Assembly: GCA_026671195.1 (NCBI GenBank)
Contig: JAPOHD010000062.1
Location: forward strand, 1 to 64,000
Length of the DNA stretch: 64,000 bases
DNA from: Draconibacterium aestuarii
Lineage (GTDB): Bacteria; Bacteroidota; Bacteroidia; Bacteroidales; Prolixibacteraceae
Direction of reading: 5' to 3'
Shown here piece after piece: positions 1 to 8,820 of this stretch. How positions within the stretch are numbered: position 1 is the stretch's first letter; each line of letters starts with the position of its first letter. Below the pieces are notes generated by a model. It was not told the DNA's origin. It searched no databases and saw nothing but the letters and a program-made list of their open reading frames with translations. The position numbers and the translations under genes were made by a program.

Positions 1-56
1 AATTTACTATTTTCATAACGGTATTGTTTAGCAACACCAATTTAGGTGAACGTACC

Positions 57-98
57 AAAGCTGTAAAGCATTCATTTGAATAGTTTTACAGCTTTTTT
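57..98 (+). terminator. Rho-independent terminator of a gene left of the window
   Basis: A perfect 11-bp inverted repeat (AAAGCTGTAAA at 57-67, TTTACAGCTTT at 85-95) is followed by a T run. It would end a transcript entering from the left. No gene is visible in bases 1-56. Confidence 0.7.
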
Positions 99-128
99 AA
101 ACCAACTCCCGCGGATTTAAGGATAGAG

Positions 129-158
129 AAGGGGATGCAGTTTGTATCCCTTTTTTTA
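129..158 (+). terminator. Second hairpin with T tract
   Basis: GGGAT and ATCCC arms enclose a short loop and are followed by seven T residues. It looks like a backup terminator ahead of the rpsP promoter. Confidence 0.5.
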
Positions 159-206
159 TTCAGTAAGGTTAAGAATCAGTTTATTCTCGAAAATTAGAGT
201 GTAAAA

Positions 207-237
207 GTTTCACGAACAGATTTTTATACTATCTTTG
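207..237 (+). promoter_or_regulatory. rpsP promoter (Bacteroidota -33/-7)
   Basis: TATCTTTG at 230-237 matches the Bacteroidota -7 consensus TAnnTTTG. A TTTC at 208-211, about 18 bases upstream, is an imperfect -33 element. Transcription would start a few bases after 240, giving a short leader before the rpsP ATG at 270. Confidence 0.6.
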
Positions 238-269
238 CGCCACATTTTTCAAAATTAAATTAAGAAAAT

Positions 270-920
270 ATGCCAGTAAAAATGAGACTAGCGCGGCATG
301 GCCGCAAACGCTACGCATACTACCACATTGTAGTAGCAGATAGCAGGGCGCCACGAGATGGCAGGTACATTGAAAGAATTGGTTCATACAATCCTAACAA
401 TAATCCTGCTACTATCGATCTCGATTTTGATAAAGCTTACGACTGGCTTTTGAAAGGCGCACAACCTACTGACACCGTTAGAGCGATTTTATCGTACAAA
501 GGTGTATTGTACAAAAAACACCTTGCAGGTGGAGTTAAAAAAGGAGCATTCGACGAGGCTGAAGCTGAAAAACGCTTAGACAATTGGATGGCGGAGAAAG
601 AAGCTAAAATTCAGGCAAAAATCGACAGATTAGCCGGAGATGCAGCTGCTGAAACGCAAAAACAATTGGATGCTGAGACGAAAATTAATGAAGAAAGACT
701 TGCTGCATTCGCTGCAAAAAATGCAGAATTAGCTGCCGAAGCTGAAGCTGCTGCTGCTGCGAAAAGAGCAGAGGAAGCTGCTGCCGCTGCTGAAGCGGCC
801 GCAGAAGAGGCTGTTGAAGAAGTAAGTGCCGAAGCAGAAGCGCCAGCAACAGAAGAACCTGCTGCTGAAGAACCTGCTGCTGAGAAAGAAGCTCCAAAAG
901 GAGAAGGTGCGGAATCTTAA
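270..920 (+). CDS. rpsP: 30S ribosomal protein S16 with long C-terminal extension
   Basis: Small-subunit ribosomal protein S16. The conserved domain fills about residues 1-85: it opens [20 protein letters not shown] and continues through the [19 protein letters not shown] region. Ordinary S16 has about 80-90 residues; this one has 216. Residues about 95-216 are almost entirely Ala, Glu and Lys with short repeats such as EEPAAEEP, so they should form an acidic helical or disordered tail. Long S16 tails of this type are known in Bacteroidota, so the extension is unusual in general but not in this phylum. A promoter with TATCTTTG lies 33 bases upstream and a terminator follows. rimM is next, which is the usual neighbour. 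Confidence 0.97.
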   Translation: MPVKMRLARHGRKRYAYYHIVVADSRAPRDGRYIERIGSYNPNNNPATIDLDFDKAYDWLLKGAQPTDTVRAILSYKGVLYKKHLAGGVKKGAFDEAEAEKRLDNWMAEKEAKIQAKIDRLAGDAAAETQKQLDAETKINEERLAAFAAKNAELAAEAEAAAAAKRAEEAAAAAEAAAEEAVEEVSAEAEAPATEEPAAEEPAAEKEAPKGEGAES

Positions 921-944
921 GAAAGACAACACATCTGATTATAG

Positions 945-978
945 AAAACCATCTGTCTGCTGACGGATGGTTTTTTTA
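945..978 (+). terminator. Terminator after rpsP
   Basis: AAAACCATCTGTC at 945-957 pairs with GACGGATGGTTTT at 962-974 (one G-U pair), followed by T residues. It separates rpsP from rimM, so rimM may need its own promoter. A near-consensus TATCTTTA is at 1003-1010. Confidence 0.75.
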
Positions 979-1016
979 TGCATTCAACTTTGTTGAAATA
1001 GTTATCTTTACACAAT

Positions 1017-1544
1017 ATGGAAACAATACCAAAAGCAGACTGCGAAAAAATAGGATTTTTCAGAAAAACACACGGTGTACATGGCGATGTGGTACTTGAA
1101 TATGAAACTCATTTTGAGTATTCGATTGAAGAAACCGATCACTTTTTTGTGGAGTTGGAAGGCTTACTTGTACCCTTCTTTATTGCAGCAGATGGTTTCA
1201 GGTTTACTACGGCAAAATCGGCTATTGTATCGCTTGATTGGGTGGATACCGAAAAATATGCCAAGCGACTGATCGGCAGTTCTGTGTATCTGTATAAAAG
1301 CGCGATAATTGACGAGCCCGATGAAAGTGAATCGATGCTGGAAGGTTTTCTCTTAATTGATGAACAGCTGGGCGAAATCGGTATGATCAACCAGGTGGAT
1401 GACTATTCGGGCAATATTGTTTTAACCGTAAACTACCGCGGTAACGAAATTCTGGTTCCATACAACGACGAAATTGCCGTTGCAATGGATGAAACCTTAA
1501 AAACAATTACACTCAAGCTTCCCGAAGGTATTCTTGAAGATTAA
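1017..1544 (+). CDS. rimM: 16S rRNA processing protein RimM
   Basis: Ribosome maturation factor that binds S19 and the 30S head during assembly. At 175 aa it has the usual family length. The N-terminal half carries the RimM signature (KIGFFRKTHGVHGDVVLEYE, near residues 11-30) and the C-terminal half (about residues 100-170) is a PRC-barrel with the NYRGNEILVPYNDEIAVAMD segment. It follows rpsP directly, as in many bacteria, but with an intrinsic terminator between them. TATCTTTA lies 7-14 bases before the ATG, so the transcript would be nearly leaderless if that element is used. Confidence 0.95.
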   Translation: METIPKADCEKIGFFRKTHGVHGDVVLEYETHFEYSIEETDHFFVELEGLLVPFFIAADGFRFTTAKSAIVSLDWVDTEKYAKRLIGSSVYLYKSAIIDEPDESESMLEGFLLIDEQLGEIGMINQVDDYSGNIVLTVNYRGNEILVPYNDEIAVAMDETLKTITLKLPEGILED

Positions 1545-1681
1545 TTTTCGTCTCCATTCTGTCTTCCCCAGGCTACGTTATTTATGCTAAATATCGTTAA
1601 AAATAGAACTTCCGTGCAACTTTCGGGTATTTTCACCGTCATTAGTAGAAATTAGATAAAAATCGCAAAAATTTATAAATC

Positions 1682-2386
1682 ATGAAGACAAAAATTCTAT
1701 TCTTAAGCCTGTTGCTTGCGGGTGTTTTTACAGTAAACAGTGTTAACGCAAAAGAAGAAAAACGCGAGGTGGCCCCATTTTCAGAAATTGCGTTGAACTT
1801 ATGTGCCAAGGTTTATCTGGAACAAGGCGATGAGCAAAGTATCCGTATAGAGGGCAAAGAATCAACATTAAAAGAGATTATTACAGAGGTGAAAGGAAGA
1901 AAACTTATTATCCGTTATCCGAATAAGCTTATGTTTAAGAAAGATTTTATAGCCGGGAAAGTTGTAATTTACATTACTATTCCTGAAGTTGGCGCATTGA
2001 GTGTTTCCGGATCAGGAGATATAATTGCTGAAGATCTGGAAGCGCGCATTCTTGATCTTTCATTAAGCGGAAGTGGAAATATTAAAATCGATGACCTGGA
2101 TTCGAAGAAAGTAAGTGGTTCTATCTCGGGTTCGGGAAATATGGATATCGGACAAGGAGGGGTAGCCGAAGAACTTTCGGTATCTATCTCAGGTTCAGGA
2201 AATTTTAATGCAAAAGATTTTGAAGCAGATCAGGTTACGGTTCGTACTTCGGGTTCAGGAAGTTGTTCGGTTACTTCCAATGGATCTATAAAAGCGCGTA
2301 TTGCAGGCTCAGGAAACATTTATTACGGAGGTAATCCAAGTATTGATTCTTCTGTTGCCGGCTCGGGCAAAGTAAAGAAAATGTAG
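1682..2386 (+). CDS. DUF2807 (head GIN domain) secreted protein
   Basis: Predicted exported protein of 234 aa. Residues 1-23 form a Sec signal peptide (MKTKILFLSLLLAGVFTVNS, then NAKEE). The rest matches the DUF2807 / putative auto-transporter adhesin head GIN domain. From about residue 105 the chain repeats the tetrad [S/A]GSG at least eight times at roughly 20-residue spacing, as expected for a right-handed parallel beta-helix. Such proteins are common in Bacteroidota and have no settled biochemical role. The gene stands alone and ends in its own terminator. Confidence 0.85.
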   Translation: MKTKILFLSLLLAGVFTVNSVNAKEEKREVAPFSEIALNLCAKVYLEQGDEQSIRIEGKESTLKEIITEVKGRKLIIRYPNKLMFKKDFIAGKVVIYITIPEVGALSVSGSGDIIAEDLEARILDLSLSGSGNIKIDDLDSKKVSGSISGSGNMDIGQGGVAEELSVSISGSGNFNAKDFEADQVTVRTSGSGSCSVTSNGSIKARIAGSGNIYYGGNPSIDSSVAGSGKVKKM

Positions 2387-2410
2387 AGAGAATAAAATCA
2401 TAGTTTCAGA

Positions 2411-2442
2411 AGCCACTTTGTTAATTCAGGGTGGCTTTTTAT
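2411..2442. terminator. Terminator between convergent genes
   Basis: AGCCAC at 2411-2416 pairs with GTGGCT at 2431-2436, followed by TTTT. It sits between the DUF2807 gene and the convergent TsaC gene. Confidence 0.55.
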
Positions 2443-3002
2443 TTTCTGATTATATCAATTTGTCCGCCCGGCCCTAATTTAATAATACTCGATGGCTGCG
2501 CAGGTGTGGTGTCATCCTGGCGGTATTCAACAATGTAATCCACCTGGCTTTTTATTTCTTCTGAGATTTCATCGAAAAAGGCCGGCGATTTTTCACCACT
2601 AATATTTGCTGAGGTAGAGACCAGGGGCTTGCGAAAACGTTGTAACAGCTGGCTTGTAAATTTTTCTTTTGTAAAACGAATTCCAATGCTTCCATCTTCT
2701 GCAATCAAATTCGATGCAAGATTTTTGGCTCCCGGGTAAATAACTGTTAATGGAGTAGTCGATATCTCAACCAAATCCCAGGCTACTTCCGGAACTTCTT
2801 CAATATAGCGGTCGAGAAGGGCCGGATTTTCCATTAAAACCAGCATGCTTTTCGAGTCTTCTCGTTTTTTTATCTCGTAAATACGTTTTACTGCGTTTGA
2901 GTTGGTCGCATCGCAGCCAATTCCCCAAATTGTATCGGTGGGATAAAGAATTATTCCTCCTGACTTTAAAATATCTACTGCCTTTTTTAAATCGTCGTGC
3001 AT
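2439..3002 (-). CDS. L-threonylcarbamoyladenylate synthase (YrdC/Sua5 family)
   Basis: Makes threonylcarbamoyl-AMP from threonine, bicarbonate and ATP for the t6A37 modification of ANN-decoding tRNAs. The 187-aa chain is a single YrdC domain: ILYPTDTIWGIGCDATN near residues 18-34, the KKREDSKSMLVLM segment, TTPLTVIYPGAKNL, SIGIRFTKE, and STSANISGEKSP near the C-terminus. It lacks the extra Sua5 C-terminal domain, so it is the short TsaC-like form. It lies downstream of a glycosyltransferase gene on the same strand, separated by a dispersed repeat element. Confidence 0.92.
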   Translation of the reverse strand: MHDDLKKAVDILKSGGIILYPTDTIWGIGCDATNSNAVKRIYEIKKREDSKSMLVLMENPALLDRYIEEVPEVAWDLVEISTTPLTVIYPGAKNLASNLIAEDGSIGIRFTKEKFTSQLLQRFRKPLVSTSANISGEKSPAFFDEISEEIKSQVDYIVEYRQDDTTPAQPSSIIKLGPGGQIDIIRK

Positions 3003-3029
3003 CTTACCTTTTTTATGGTGTGTTTTATA

Positions 3030-3100
3030 CCCCCTTTCTTCACTCCGTTCCGATTGTCCCCCAATGGGGGACAGGCGCTTTAAAGAAGCGGCAGGAGGTC
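3030..3100. repeat. Dispersed repeat, copy A
   Basis: This intergenic segment closely matches 20400-20467. Shared blocks are CGTTCCGATT, an imperfect TCCCCCAAYGGGGG palindrome, and AAGAAGCGRCAGG. The ends are C-rich and G-rich and roughly inverted, as in small non-autonomous palindromic elements. It fills most of the gap between the TsaC and glycosyltransferase genes. Confidence 0.75.
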
Positions 3101-3109
3101 TTGAGATTT

Positions 3110-4219
3110 CTATTTACTCAGTTCAGAGTACAAAGAAATCAATTTTTCAACATATTTTTCAGGTCTGAATTCTTCAGCCCGCACTTCTCCCTTTTTTATT
3201 AGTTCATCCCGGAAAGCGTGGCCGGTTAAAATCTTCTGAATGTTTTCTCCCAGAAGTTCAATGTTGTCGGGCGAACAAAGTACGGCAGCGGCGCCGGCAG
3301 TTTCAGGTAAACACGAAACGTTTGATGTAATAACAGGGCATTTGCATGCCATCGATTCAATTACGGGCAACCCAAATCCTTCAAAAACCGAAATATAAAT
3401 CGACAAACTTGCCAGCTGGTATATGGCCGCCAAATCTTTTTCAGGAATGTTTTTCAGAAAGATAACCTGTTCTTTTATGTTTTTCGCTGCTGTATATTTA
3501 TGAATATCGTTGCAGTAAGAAGTGGGATTACCCACAAAGATTACGGGGATGGAACTGTTAATGTTTTGAAGAGCTTTTAAAATCGAAAGTTGATTTTTGC
3601 GCTCTTCAACTGTTCCAACCGACAAGATAAATTCATTAGGGAGTTTGTATTTTTCTTTTACCCTGGCAGTTTCGGCTTTCTCGAAAAACAACGGAGAAAT
3701 AGCCTGGTGAATAATCTCAATTTTGTTGGGATCGGTTCCAATAAAACTGACAATGTCATCTTTCGTTTGCTCGCTTATTGCCACTATTTTGGTGGCGGCA
3801 GAACAGGCATATTTTACTTTTTGGAAATAAATAGCCTTGTCGAATGGTTTGTAAAACTCAGGGTAACGAATAAAAATTAAATCGTGCACTGTAACCAACG
3901 ACGGAACATTGGTTTTATGTATTCCTTTGGGTAACTCGTTACTTAGTCCATGGAAAAGGTTGAGTTGACGTTCTTTTAACTCCTCGCTGAGTTTAAAAGT
4001 TCGCCAAAACGATTTTTTAAGTTTTGAGTCCGATTTGGGCGGAGCAACAATTTTAAATTCATCCTGATTTTCGAGTAAACCGATTTTAATCTCGGGAGTA
4101 AATAAAGTATACTCGTTTTCGGAATAATACTTGTGTAAGGCATTTAGTGTTGTGCGGCTGTAGTTTCCCAAACCGGAGGTATTTAAAAATGCCCTTTTTG
4201 CGTCGAATCCTATCTTCAT
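3110..4219 (-). CDS. GT4-family glycosyltransferase
   Basis: Probable cytoplasmic, nucleotide-sugar-dependent retaining glycosyltransferase of 369 aa with two Rossmann-like halves (GT-B). The N-terminus is MKIGFDAKRAFLNTSGLGNY, with the glycine-rich acceptor-side loop. The C-terminal donor domain has FILSVGTVEERKN and the E-x7-E signature EGFGLPVIESMACKCPVITS near residues 280-299. The substrate cannot be told from sequence. There is no glycan cluster around it: the upstream neighbour is lysA and the downstream one is the TsaC gene. Confidence 0.88.
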   Translation of the reverse strand: MKIGFDAKRAFLNTSGLGNYSRTTLNALHKYYSENEYTLFTPEIKIGLLENQDEFKIVAPPKSDSKLKKSFWRTFKLSEELKERQLNLFHGLSNELPKGIHKTNVPSLVTVHDLIFIRYPEFYKPFDKAIYFQKVKYACSAATKIVAISEQTKDDIVSFIGTDPNKIEIIHQAISPLFFEKAETARVKEKYKLPNEFILSVGTVEERKNQLSILKALQNINSSIPVIFVGNPTSYCNDIHKYTAAKNIKEQVIFLKNIPEKDLAAIYQLASLSIYISVFEGFGLPVIESMACKCPVITSNVSCLPETAGAAAVLCSPDNIELLGENIQKILTGHAFRDELIKKGEVRAEEFRPEKYVEKLISLYSELSK

Positions 4220-4301
4220 TTTCTGTTTTGCTTGCGTCTAAAATACAAAAAAGGCCGGGCAAACAACCCGACCTCAATATTATTTTTGTATGTTTTAAAA
4301 C

Positions 4302-5567
4302 TTAGACTTCAAAATCTTTTACCCCATCGAAATCAAGTGTTGCAAAATAATCTTCAAGTGTTTCAGCGCGGCGGATTTCAGTCACATCGCCATTCTCTCT
4401 AAGCAGCAATTCTGCCGAACGAAGTTTGCCGTTATACTGGAATCCCATTGAATGTCCGTGTGCTCCTGTATCGTGGATAACCACAATGTCATCGGGTTCC
4501 AGTTCGGGTAACATCCGATCGATGGCAAATTTATCGTTGTTCTCGCAAAGCGATCCGGTTACGTCGTATTTTACATTTGTATCTGCCTCTTCTTTTCCTG
4601 CTACCGAAATATGATGATAAGCCCCGTAAAGCGCAGGACGCATCAGGTTGGCCATACAGGCATCAAGGCCGGCAAATGTTTTATACGTTTGTTTTATATG
4701 ACGAACTTTTGTTACCAGGTATCCGTACGGGCCTGTAATGGCACGTCCCAGTTCGAAGTATATTTTTAACGGAGCCAAACCTTTGTCAACGATCATTTCG
4801 TTGTACAACTTTTCAATTTCGGCACTTACAAATTCCAGATCAACGGGATGATCTTCCGGTTTGTAAGGAATTCCAACACCACCGCCCAGGTTGGCAAATT
4901 CAATTTTAACTCCTGTTTCCTGATAAACTTCGTTAATTAGTTTGAAGAGTAATTCGGCTGTTTCAACAAAATACGTTTTGTCTAATTCGTTTGAAGCCAC
5001 CATGGTATGAATTCCGAAACGTTTCACTCCTTTCTCTTTTAAAATACGGTAGCCTTCAATTACCTGTTTGTGGGTAAATCCGTATTTGGCTTCTTCGGGA
5101 TGACCGATGATAAGGTTACCCTGTTTTAAATCGCCCGGGTTGTAACGCATACAAATGGTTTCAGGAAGTCCCACATTCTTTTCCACAAAGTCGATGTGCG
5201 AAATATCGTCGAGGTTAATGATGGCCCCCAGATCTTTTGCCAGCTTAAATTCGTAAGCAGGCGTATCGTTCGAGGTTAATATAATTTCATCACCACTCAT
5301 GCCAATACGTTTTGCCAGTTCCAGCTCAGCAACCGAACTGCAGTCAATTCCAAAGCCTTCTTCGCGAAGTACTTTCATCAAATATGGATTTGGGGCCGCT
5401 TTTATTGCATAAAACTCTTTAAACCCTTCGTTCCACGAAAAAGCATTTTTAAAGTAACGTGCATTTTCGCGCATCGCTTTTTCGTCGTAAATATGAAAAG
5501 GTGTCGGGTGATTTTCAATTATCTTTTCTAATTGTTCTTTTGAGAATGGTAATTTTTTAGCTGCCAT
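4302..5567 (-). CDS. lysA: Diaminopimelate decarboxylase
   Basis: PLP-dependent decarboxylation of meso-diaminopimelate to L-lysine. I chose the ATG at 5567 (421 aa, MAAKKLPFSK). The upstream ATG at 5615 would put a likely -7 element (TATTTTTG, minus strand, 5594-5601) inside the gene. Fold III PLP domain: FYAIKAAPNPYLMKVL near residues 53-68 holds the PLP lysine, and NLGGGVGIPYK is the glycine-rich phosphate loop. C-terminal domain: FELGRAI, then DACMANLMRPALYGAYHHI, and GSLCENNDKF with the catalytic Cys. The family also contains carboxynorspermidine decarboxylase; the RPALYGAYH motif and length favour LysA. Confidence 0.88.
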   Translation of the reverse strand: MAAKKLPFSKEQLEKIIENHPTPFHIYDEKAMRENARYFKNAFSWNEGFKEFYAIKAAPNPYLMKVLREEGFGIDCSSVAELELAKRIGMSGDEIILTSNDTPAYEFKLAKDLGAIINLDDISHIDFVEKNVGLPETICMRYNPGDLKQGNLIIGHPEEAKYGFTHKQVIEGYRILKEKGVKRFGIHTMVASNELDKTYFVETAELLFKLINEVYQETGVKIEFANLGGGVGIPYKPEDHPVDLEFVSAEIEKLYNEMIVDKGLAPLKIYFELGRAITGPYGYLVTKVRHIKQTYKTFAGLDACMANLMRPALYGAYHHISVAGKEEADTNVKYDVTGSLCENNDKFAIDRMLPELEPDDIVVIHDTGAHGHSMGFQYNGKLRSAELLLRENGDVTEIRRAETLEDYFATLDFDGVKDFEV

Positions 5568-5593
5568 TTTGTATCGTATTATAAAAGGAAATG

Positions 5594-5601
5594 CAAAAAT
5601 A
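5594..5601 (-). promoter_or_regulatory. lysA -7 element
   Basis: CAAAAATA on the plus strand reads TATTTTTG on the minus strand, matching TAnnTTTG. It lies 27 bases before the chosen lysA start. No clear TTTG is seen at the expected upstream distance. Confidence 0.45.
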
Positions 5602-5734
5602 GAAATTAAGTTCAATCTCGTAGAATTATTCTAAATAAAACAAGAAGTATTAGAGGGGGAATTAACCGGAAGTTTACAAAGTGGCTGGCATGGCTCTAAT
5701 TTGAAATCGTAAACGGGTGCAGGTCAAAGGCACG

Positions 5735-5917
5735 GTTAAAGCATCGTGCGGCGAAGAACACGGAAAGTAATTTGAAGCACCCGGCGGATACTTCAAACAA
5801 GGTGGAAGGTCGTTCGAAGGACTCCGTAAATAGTTTAGAGAACTGTGCGATTAATTCAGAGAACTCCACGATTCGTTCGAAACACAATGCGATGAGCGCA
5901 AAGAATACCTGGTCAGT
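5735..5917. repeat. Degenerate 21-base direct-repeat array 1
   Basis: Units start with a TTnRA core at 5750 (degenerate), 5771, 5792, 5813, 5834, 5855, 5876 and 5897 (degenerate), each exactly 21 bases apart. Good units begin TTCGAAG, TTTAGAGAACTGTGCG, TTCAGAGAACTCCACG and TTCGAAACACAATGCG. A shorter partial unit precedes at about 5735. It lies in the long gap between lysA and iorA. Short open frames cross it on both strands, giving heptad-like translations, but no start or family supports coding. Confidence 0.8.
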
Positions 5918-6282
5918 GTGTTACGGGTTTTTTGTAGAGAGGCTCAAAATACTGTGACATGGATGTGCAAGCCGCCAACCAACCCAACCCCATTTGCGAT
6001 CTTAACATAAGTTGTTTACTTCTAAAGCACAAACAACAAACAAAAACCGTTGAATACTTAAATATAAATCAGATTTAAATTGAAAGTTGGGTTATTCATG
6101 CAGTCGGGAGATATAAACCAATCAGACAGTAATAATATAATCTGACTTTTGTGGATCCAATAATGTTGGCGACAATTAAAATAAAACACCTACATGCACT
6201 TGCTTTTATGCAACATTTATTGCAAAATCACATTATTCTTATCAATTTGTAAGTAAAAGTTTTACAGAAACTATAAATAATA
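5918..6282. other. Gene-free region upstream of iorA
   Basis: This AT-rich stretch follows repeat array 1. I see no supported gene, RNA or further repeat unit in it. It probably serves as the iorA upstream region. Confidence 0.5.
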
Positions 6283-6290
6283 TATTTTTG
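6283..6290 (+). promoter_or_regulatory. iorA -7 element
   Basis: TATTTTTG matches TAnnTTTG and lies 61 bases before the iorA ATG. A T-rich stretch near 6260-6263 (TTTT) is the only candidate for the -33 element. Confidence 0.5.
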
Positions 6291-6351
6291 CCCGCATTTA
6301 CTATAAAACTATAAATAGATCCTTTTTGAGGAGATGAACCACTTTTGAATT

Positions 6352-8154
6352 ATGCAGACAGGAATTGAACTTGCAACAATGCAAATGATGAATGGTAACG
6401 AGGCCGTTGCCAGAGGTGCCTTTGAAGCGGGTGTGAAAATTGCTTCCGGATTTCCGGGCACACCTTCCACAGAGGTAATGGACTATACCCACCATAAATA
6501 CCCGGATATTTATTGTGAATGGTCTACCAATGAGAAAGTAGCTTTAGAAGTAGCCATTGGAGCTTCGTTTGCAGGTTATCGGAGTATGGCGATAATGAAG
6601 ACAGTAGGTTTACATGTGGCTGCAGATGCACTGGGTGGAGCGGCCGGCAGTCAGGTTAACGGCGGCCTGGTTTTAGTGGTTGGCGATGATGTGGGCCGTA
6701 TTGCAGGTGACGATTATAACGATTGCCGTCATTACGGGAACATGTTCAACATCCCGGTATTGGAGCCAGGCGATAGTCAGGAAGCCAGGGATCTTATGGT
6801 GAAGGCATTCGAGATAAGTGAAGAATACAGTACGCCGGTTATACTTAAAATTACATCTGTAATATGCAAAACAACAAGTAAGGTTGTTGTTGATGAAAGC
6901 TTTACGTATGAGGTAAAATGCAGAGAAAAGTATCCCGTTAGCTTTAGCAAGGTTATAATGACCACAATTATGACCAAAGCAAAAGGCTCTGATCATCCGA
7001 AACTTACCAAGTGCTTTTGTGACTTTCCGGCACAGATGAAACGTTTGGCACAAGACAGTAACGACTTTGCAATAAACAAGCTGGAGTTGAACGATAAAAA
7101 AATTGGGATAATTACAGCGGGTACGCCTTATTATTACGTAAAAGAAGTATTACCCGAAGCCTCGGTTCTTAAACTTGGCCTTGTTCATCCGCTTCCGGAA
7201 AAGCAGATAAAAGAACTGGCCGAACATGTTGAGAAGCTCTATGTGATTGAAGATGGCCATGATGTCATGGAAAAGAATATAAAGGATTTAGGCGTTTCGG
7301 TGATTGGAAAAGAATTATGGCCAAAATTCCCGGAAATGATGCGTTTTACTCCGGATGTCATCGAGGAAAAACTGTTGCCCGACGCACCTAAAAGAACACC
7401 TCAGGAAGGCGTTCCTTTCCGTCTTCCGGTAGCTTGTGCAGGCTGTTCGCACACTTTTATCTCACGTGTATTAAAGAAAAACAAAATTAAGGCAGCTGCC
7501 GATGTTACCTGTGGTCTTATCGGCTGCTTCCCGCACATGGAGTCCTACTCACTGCAAAAGTGTATGGGATCAAGCATTGCACTGGCACACGGCTACAACA
7601 AGGCCAAAGATGAAGGGAATAAATTTGTAGCCATGATAGGTGACGGCGGTTTTTGGGCAACCGGAATTAACGGGCTGATGAACCTGGTATTCAACGATAG
7701 TCAATCAACAGTGATTGTTGTGGACAATAGCTGCCTGGCTATGACGGGTGGCCAGAATGTGGCATCCAGTGAGTTTGGATTTAATTACAAACCGGAAAAC
7801 AAACTGGATATTGCAAAAGTATGCGAGGCTATCGGCGTTAAAGATATTGTAACTGTTGATGCATACGATTTTGAAGAATTGGAAAGCTCCATTCTGAACG
7901 CGGTAAATGCAAAAACAAATTCGGTAGTTATTGTAAAGAAACCGTGTGTTACAAAATTCAAGCTGCCAAAAGCCACCCCTTATTACATTGATCAGGATGA
8001 GTGTACGAAATGTAGAAAATGTATAGGTGTTGGATGTTTAGCTATTGAGAGTAAAGGACAGAACGGATCAACCGAAATAGTAATTAACCAGGATATTTGT
8101 ACAGGTTGCGGATTATGCTCTACGGCCTGCAAATTTGACGCTATTAAAAATTAG
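6352..8154 (+). CDS. iorA: Indolepyruvate:ferredoxin oxidoreductase, alpha subunit
   Basis: Catalyses CoA-dependent oxidative decarboxylation of aryl pyruvates to aryl-acetyl-CoA with ferredoxin. The 600-aa chain follows the IorA order. A pyrimidine-binding domain is N-terminal (GNEAVARGAFEAGVKIASGFPG near residues 15-36). A central domain follows, then a TPP domain with GDGGFWATGINGLMNLVFN and the AMTGGQ motif near residues 430-467. The C-terminal ferredoxin domain has two cysteine sets, CTKCRKCIGVGC and CTGCGLCSTAC, for [4Fe-4S] clusters. iorB follows after two bases, so the subunits are co-translated. Role inferred: anaerobic aromatic amino acid fermentation or the reverse, reductive synthesis. 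Confidence 0.95.
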   Translation: MQTGIELATMQMMNGNEAVARGAFEAGVKIASGFPGTPSTEVMDYTHHKYPDIYCEWSTNEKVALEVAIGASFAGYRSMAIMKTVGLHVAADALGGAAGSQVNGGLVLVVGDDVGRIAGDDYNDCRHYGNMFNIPVLEPGDSQEARDLMVKAFEISEEYSTPVILKITSVICKTTSKVVVDESFTYEVKCREKYPVSFSKVIMTTIMTKAKGSDHPKLTKCFCDFPAQMKRLAQDSNDFAINKLELNDKKIGIITAGTPYYYVKEVLPEASVLKLGLVHPLPEKQIKELAEHVEKLYVIEDGHDVMEKNIKDLGVSVIGKELWPKFPEMMRFTPDVIEEKLLPDAPKRTPQEGVPFRLPVACAGCSHTFISRVLKKNKIKAAADVTCGLIGCFPHMESYSLQKCMGSSIALAHGYNKAKDEGNKFVAMIGDGGFWATGINGLMNLVFNDSQSTVIVVDNSCLAMTGGQNVASSEFGFNYKPENKLDIAKVCEAIGVKDIVTVDAYDFEELESSILNAVNAKTNSVVIVKKPCVTKFKLPKATPYYIDQDECTKCRKCIGVGCLAIESKGQNGSTEIVINQDICTGCGLCSTACKFDAIKN

Positions 8155-8156
8155 AA

Positions 8157-8789
8157 ATGCAAGACACAGGAAAAAACATCATTATTGCCGGAGTAGGAGG
8201 ACAAGGAATTCTTCTTTTTAGCAACCTTTTAAGCAAATATTACCTCAAAAAAGGGTATGAACTGAAAATATCAGATGTGATTGGTTTAGGTCAACGCGGT
8301 GGAGGTGTTGAAAGCCATTTCCGTTATTCAACCCAACCCGTGTTATCGCCTTTTATTAAAGCAGGAGATGTAGATTACGTCATCTCTTTTGAGCAAACGG
8401 AAACACTTCGGTATTTGCATTCGCTAAAAGAAGATGGTGTTTTACTTACAAGCACCTATGAGCTGACTCCAACCAGCGTAAACACCAGGTTGCAAAAGGA
8501 TTTGCCTGAGTCGAAGACCGAGATTATAAAAAGATCAGAAAATAAGGTTTTTATTATTGATCCTCATGAGCACACGTGTCTTGATTTTAATATCAACAAA
8601 ATGATGAACGTGGTTATGCTGGGCTACTATGCTGAGTTAAGAGGCTATTCGCATGATGAGATGATTCAGATCGTTAGGGAAAATGTTCCTGCAAAGTTTG
8701 TTGAAGGAAATATAAAAGCCTACGAAATGGGAACGAGGATTGTCGAGGAACAACTCGTAGCTGTGGAGCCGGTAGCCATTCGTTGTTAG
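8157..8789 (+). CDS. iorB: Indolepyruvate:ferredoxin oxidoreductase, beta subunit
   Basis: Gamma-type (pyruvate/ketoisovalerate oxidoreductase, catalytic) domain partner of IorA. The 210-aa chain begins with the family hallmark NIIIAGVGGQGILLFSNLLS near residues 7-26, followed by the VIGLGQRGGGVESHFRYS segment. This length is normal for a single-domain IorB. The start is two bases after the iorA stop, so the two form one operon. The next gene, an unnamed duplicated protein, starts 31 bases further on. Confidence 0.94.
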   Translation: MQDTGKNIIIAGVGGQGILLFSNLLSKYYLKKGYELKISDVIGLGQRGGGVESHFRYSTQPVLSPFIKAGDVDYVISFEQTETLRYLHSLKEDGVLLTSTYELTPTSVNTRLQKDLPESKTEIIKRSENKVFIIDPHEHTCLDFNINKMMNVVMLGYYAELRGYSHDEMIQIVRENVPAKFVEGNIKAYEMGTRIVEEQLVAVEPVAIRC

Positions 8790-8820
8790 GCTTTAGTTTA
8801 AAGACCAAAATTTTAAACCC

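Noticed and set aside
3110..4219. Start of a capsule or O-antigen gene cluster
   Set aside because: Only one glycosyltransferase is present and its neighbours are lysA and the TsaC gene.
5696..5957. Two short ORFs (63 and 61 aa) across repeat array 1
   Set aside because: Their heptad-like look comes from the 21-base period. They have no family resemblance, and array 2 with the same period is full of stops.
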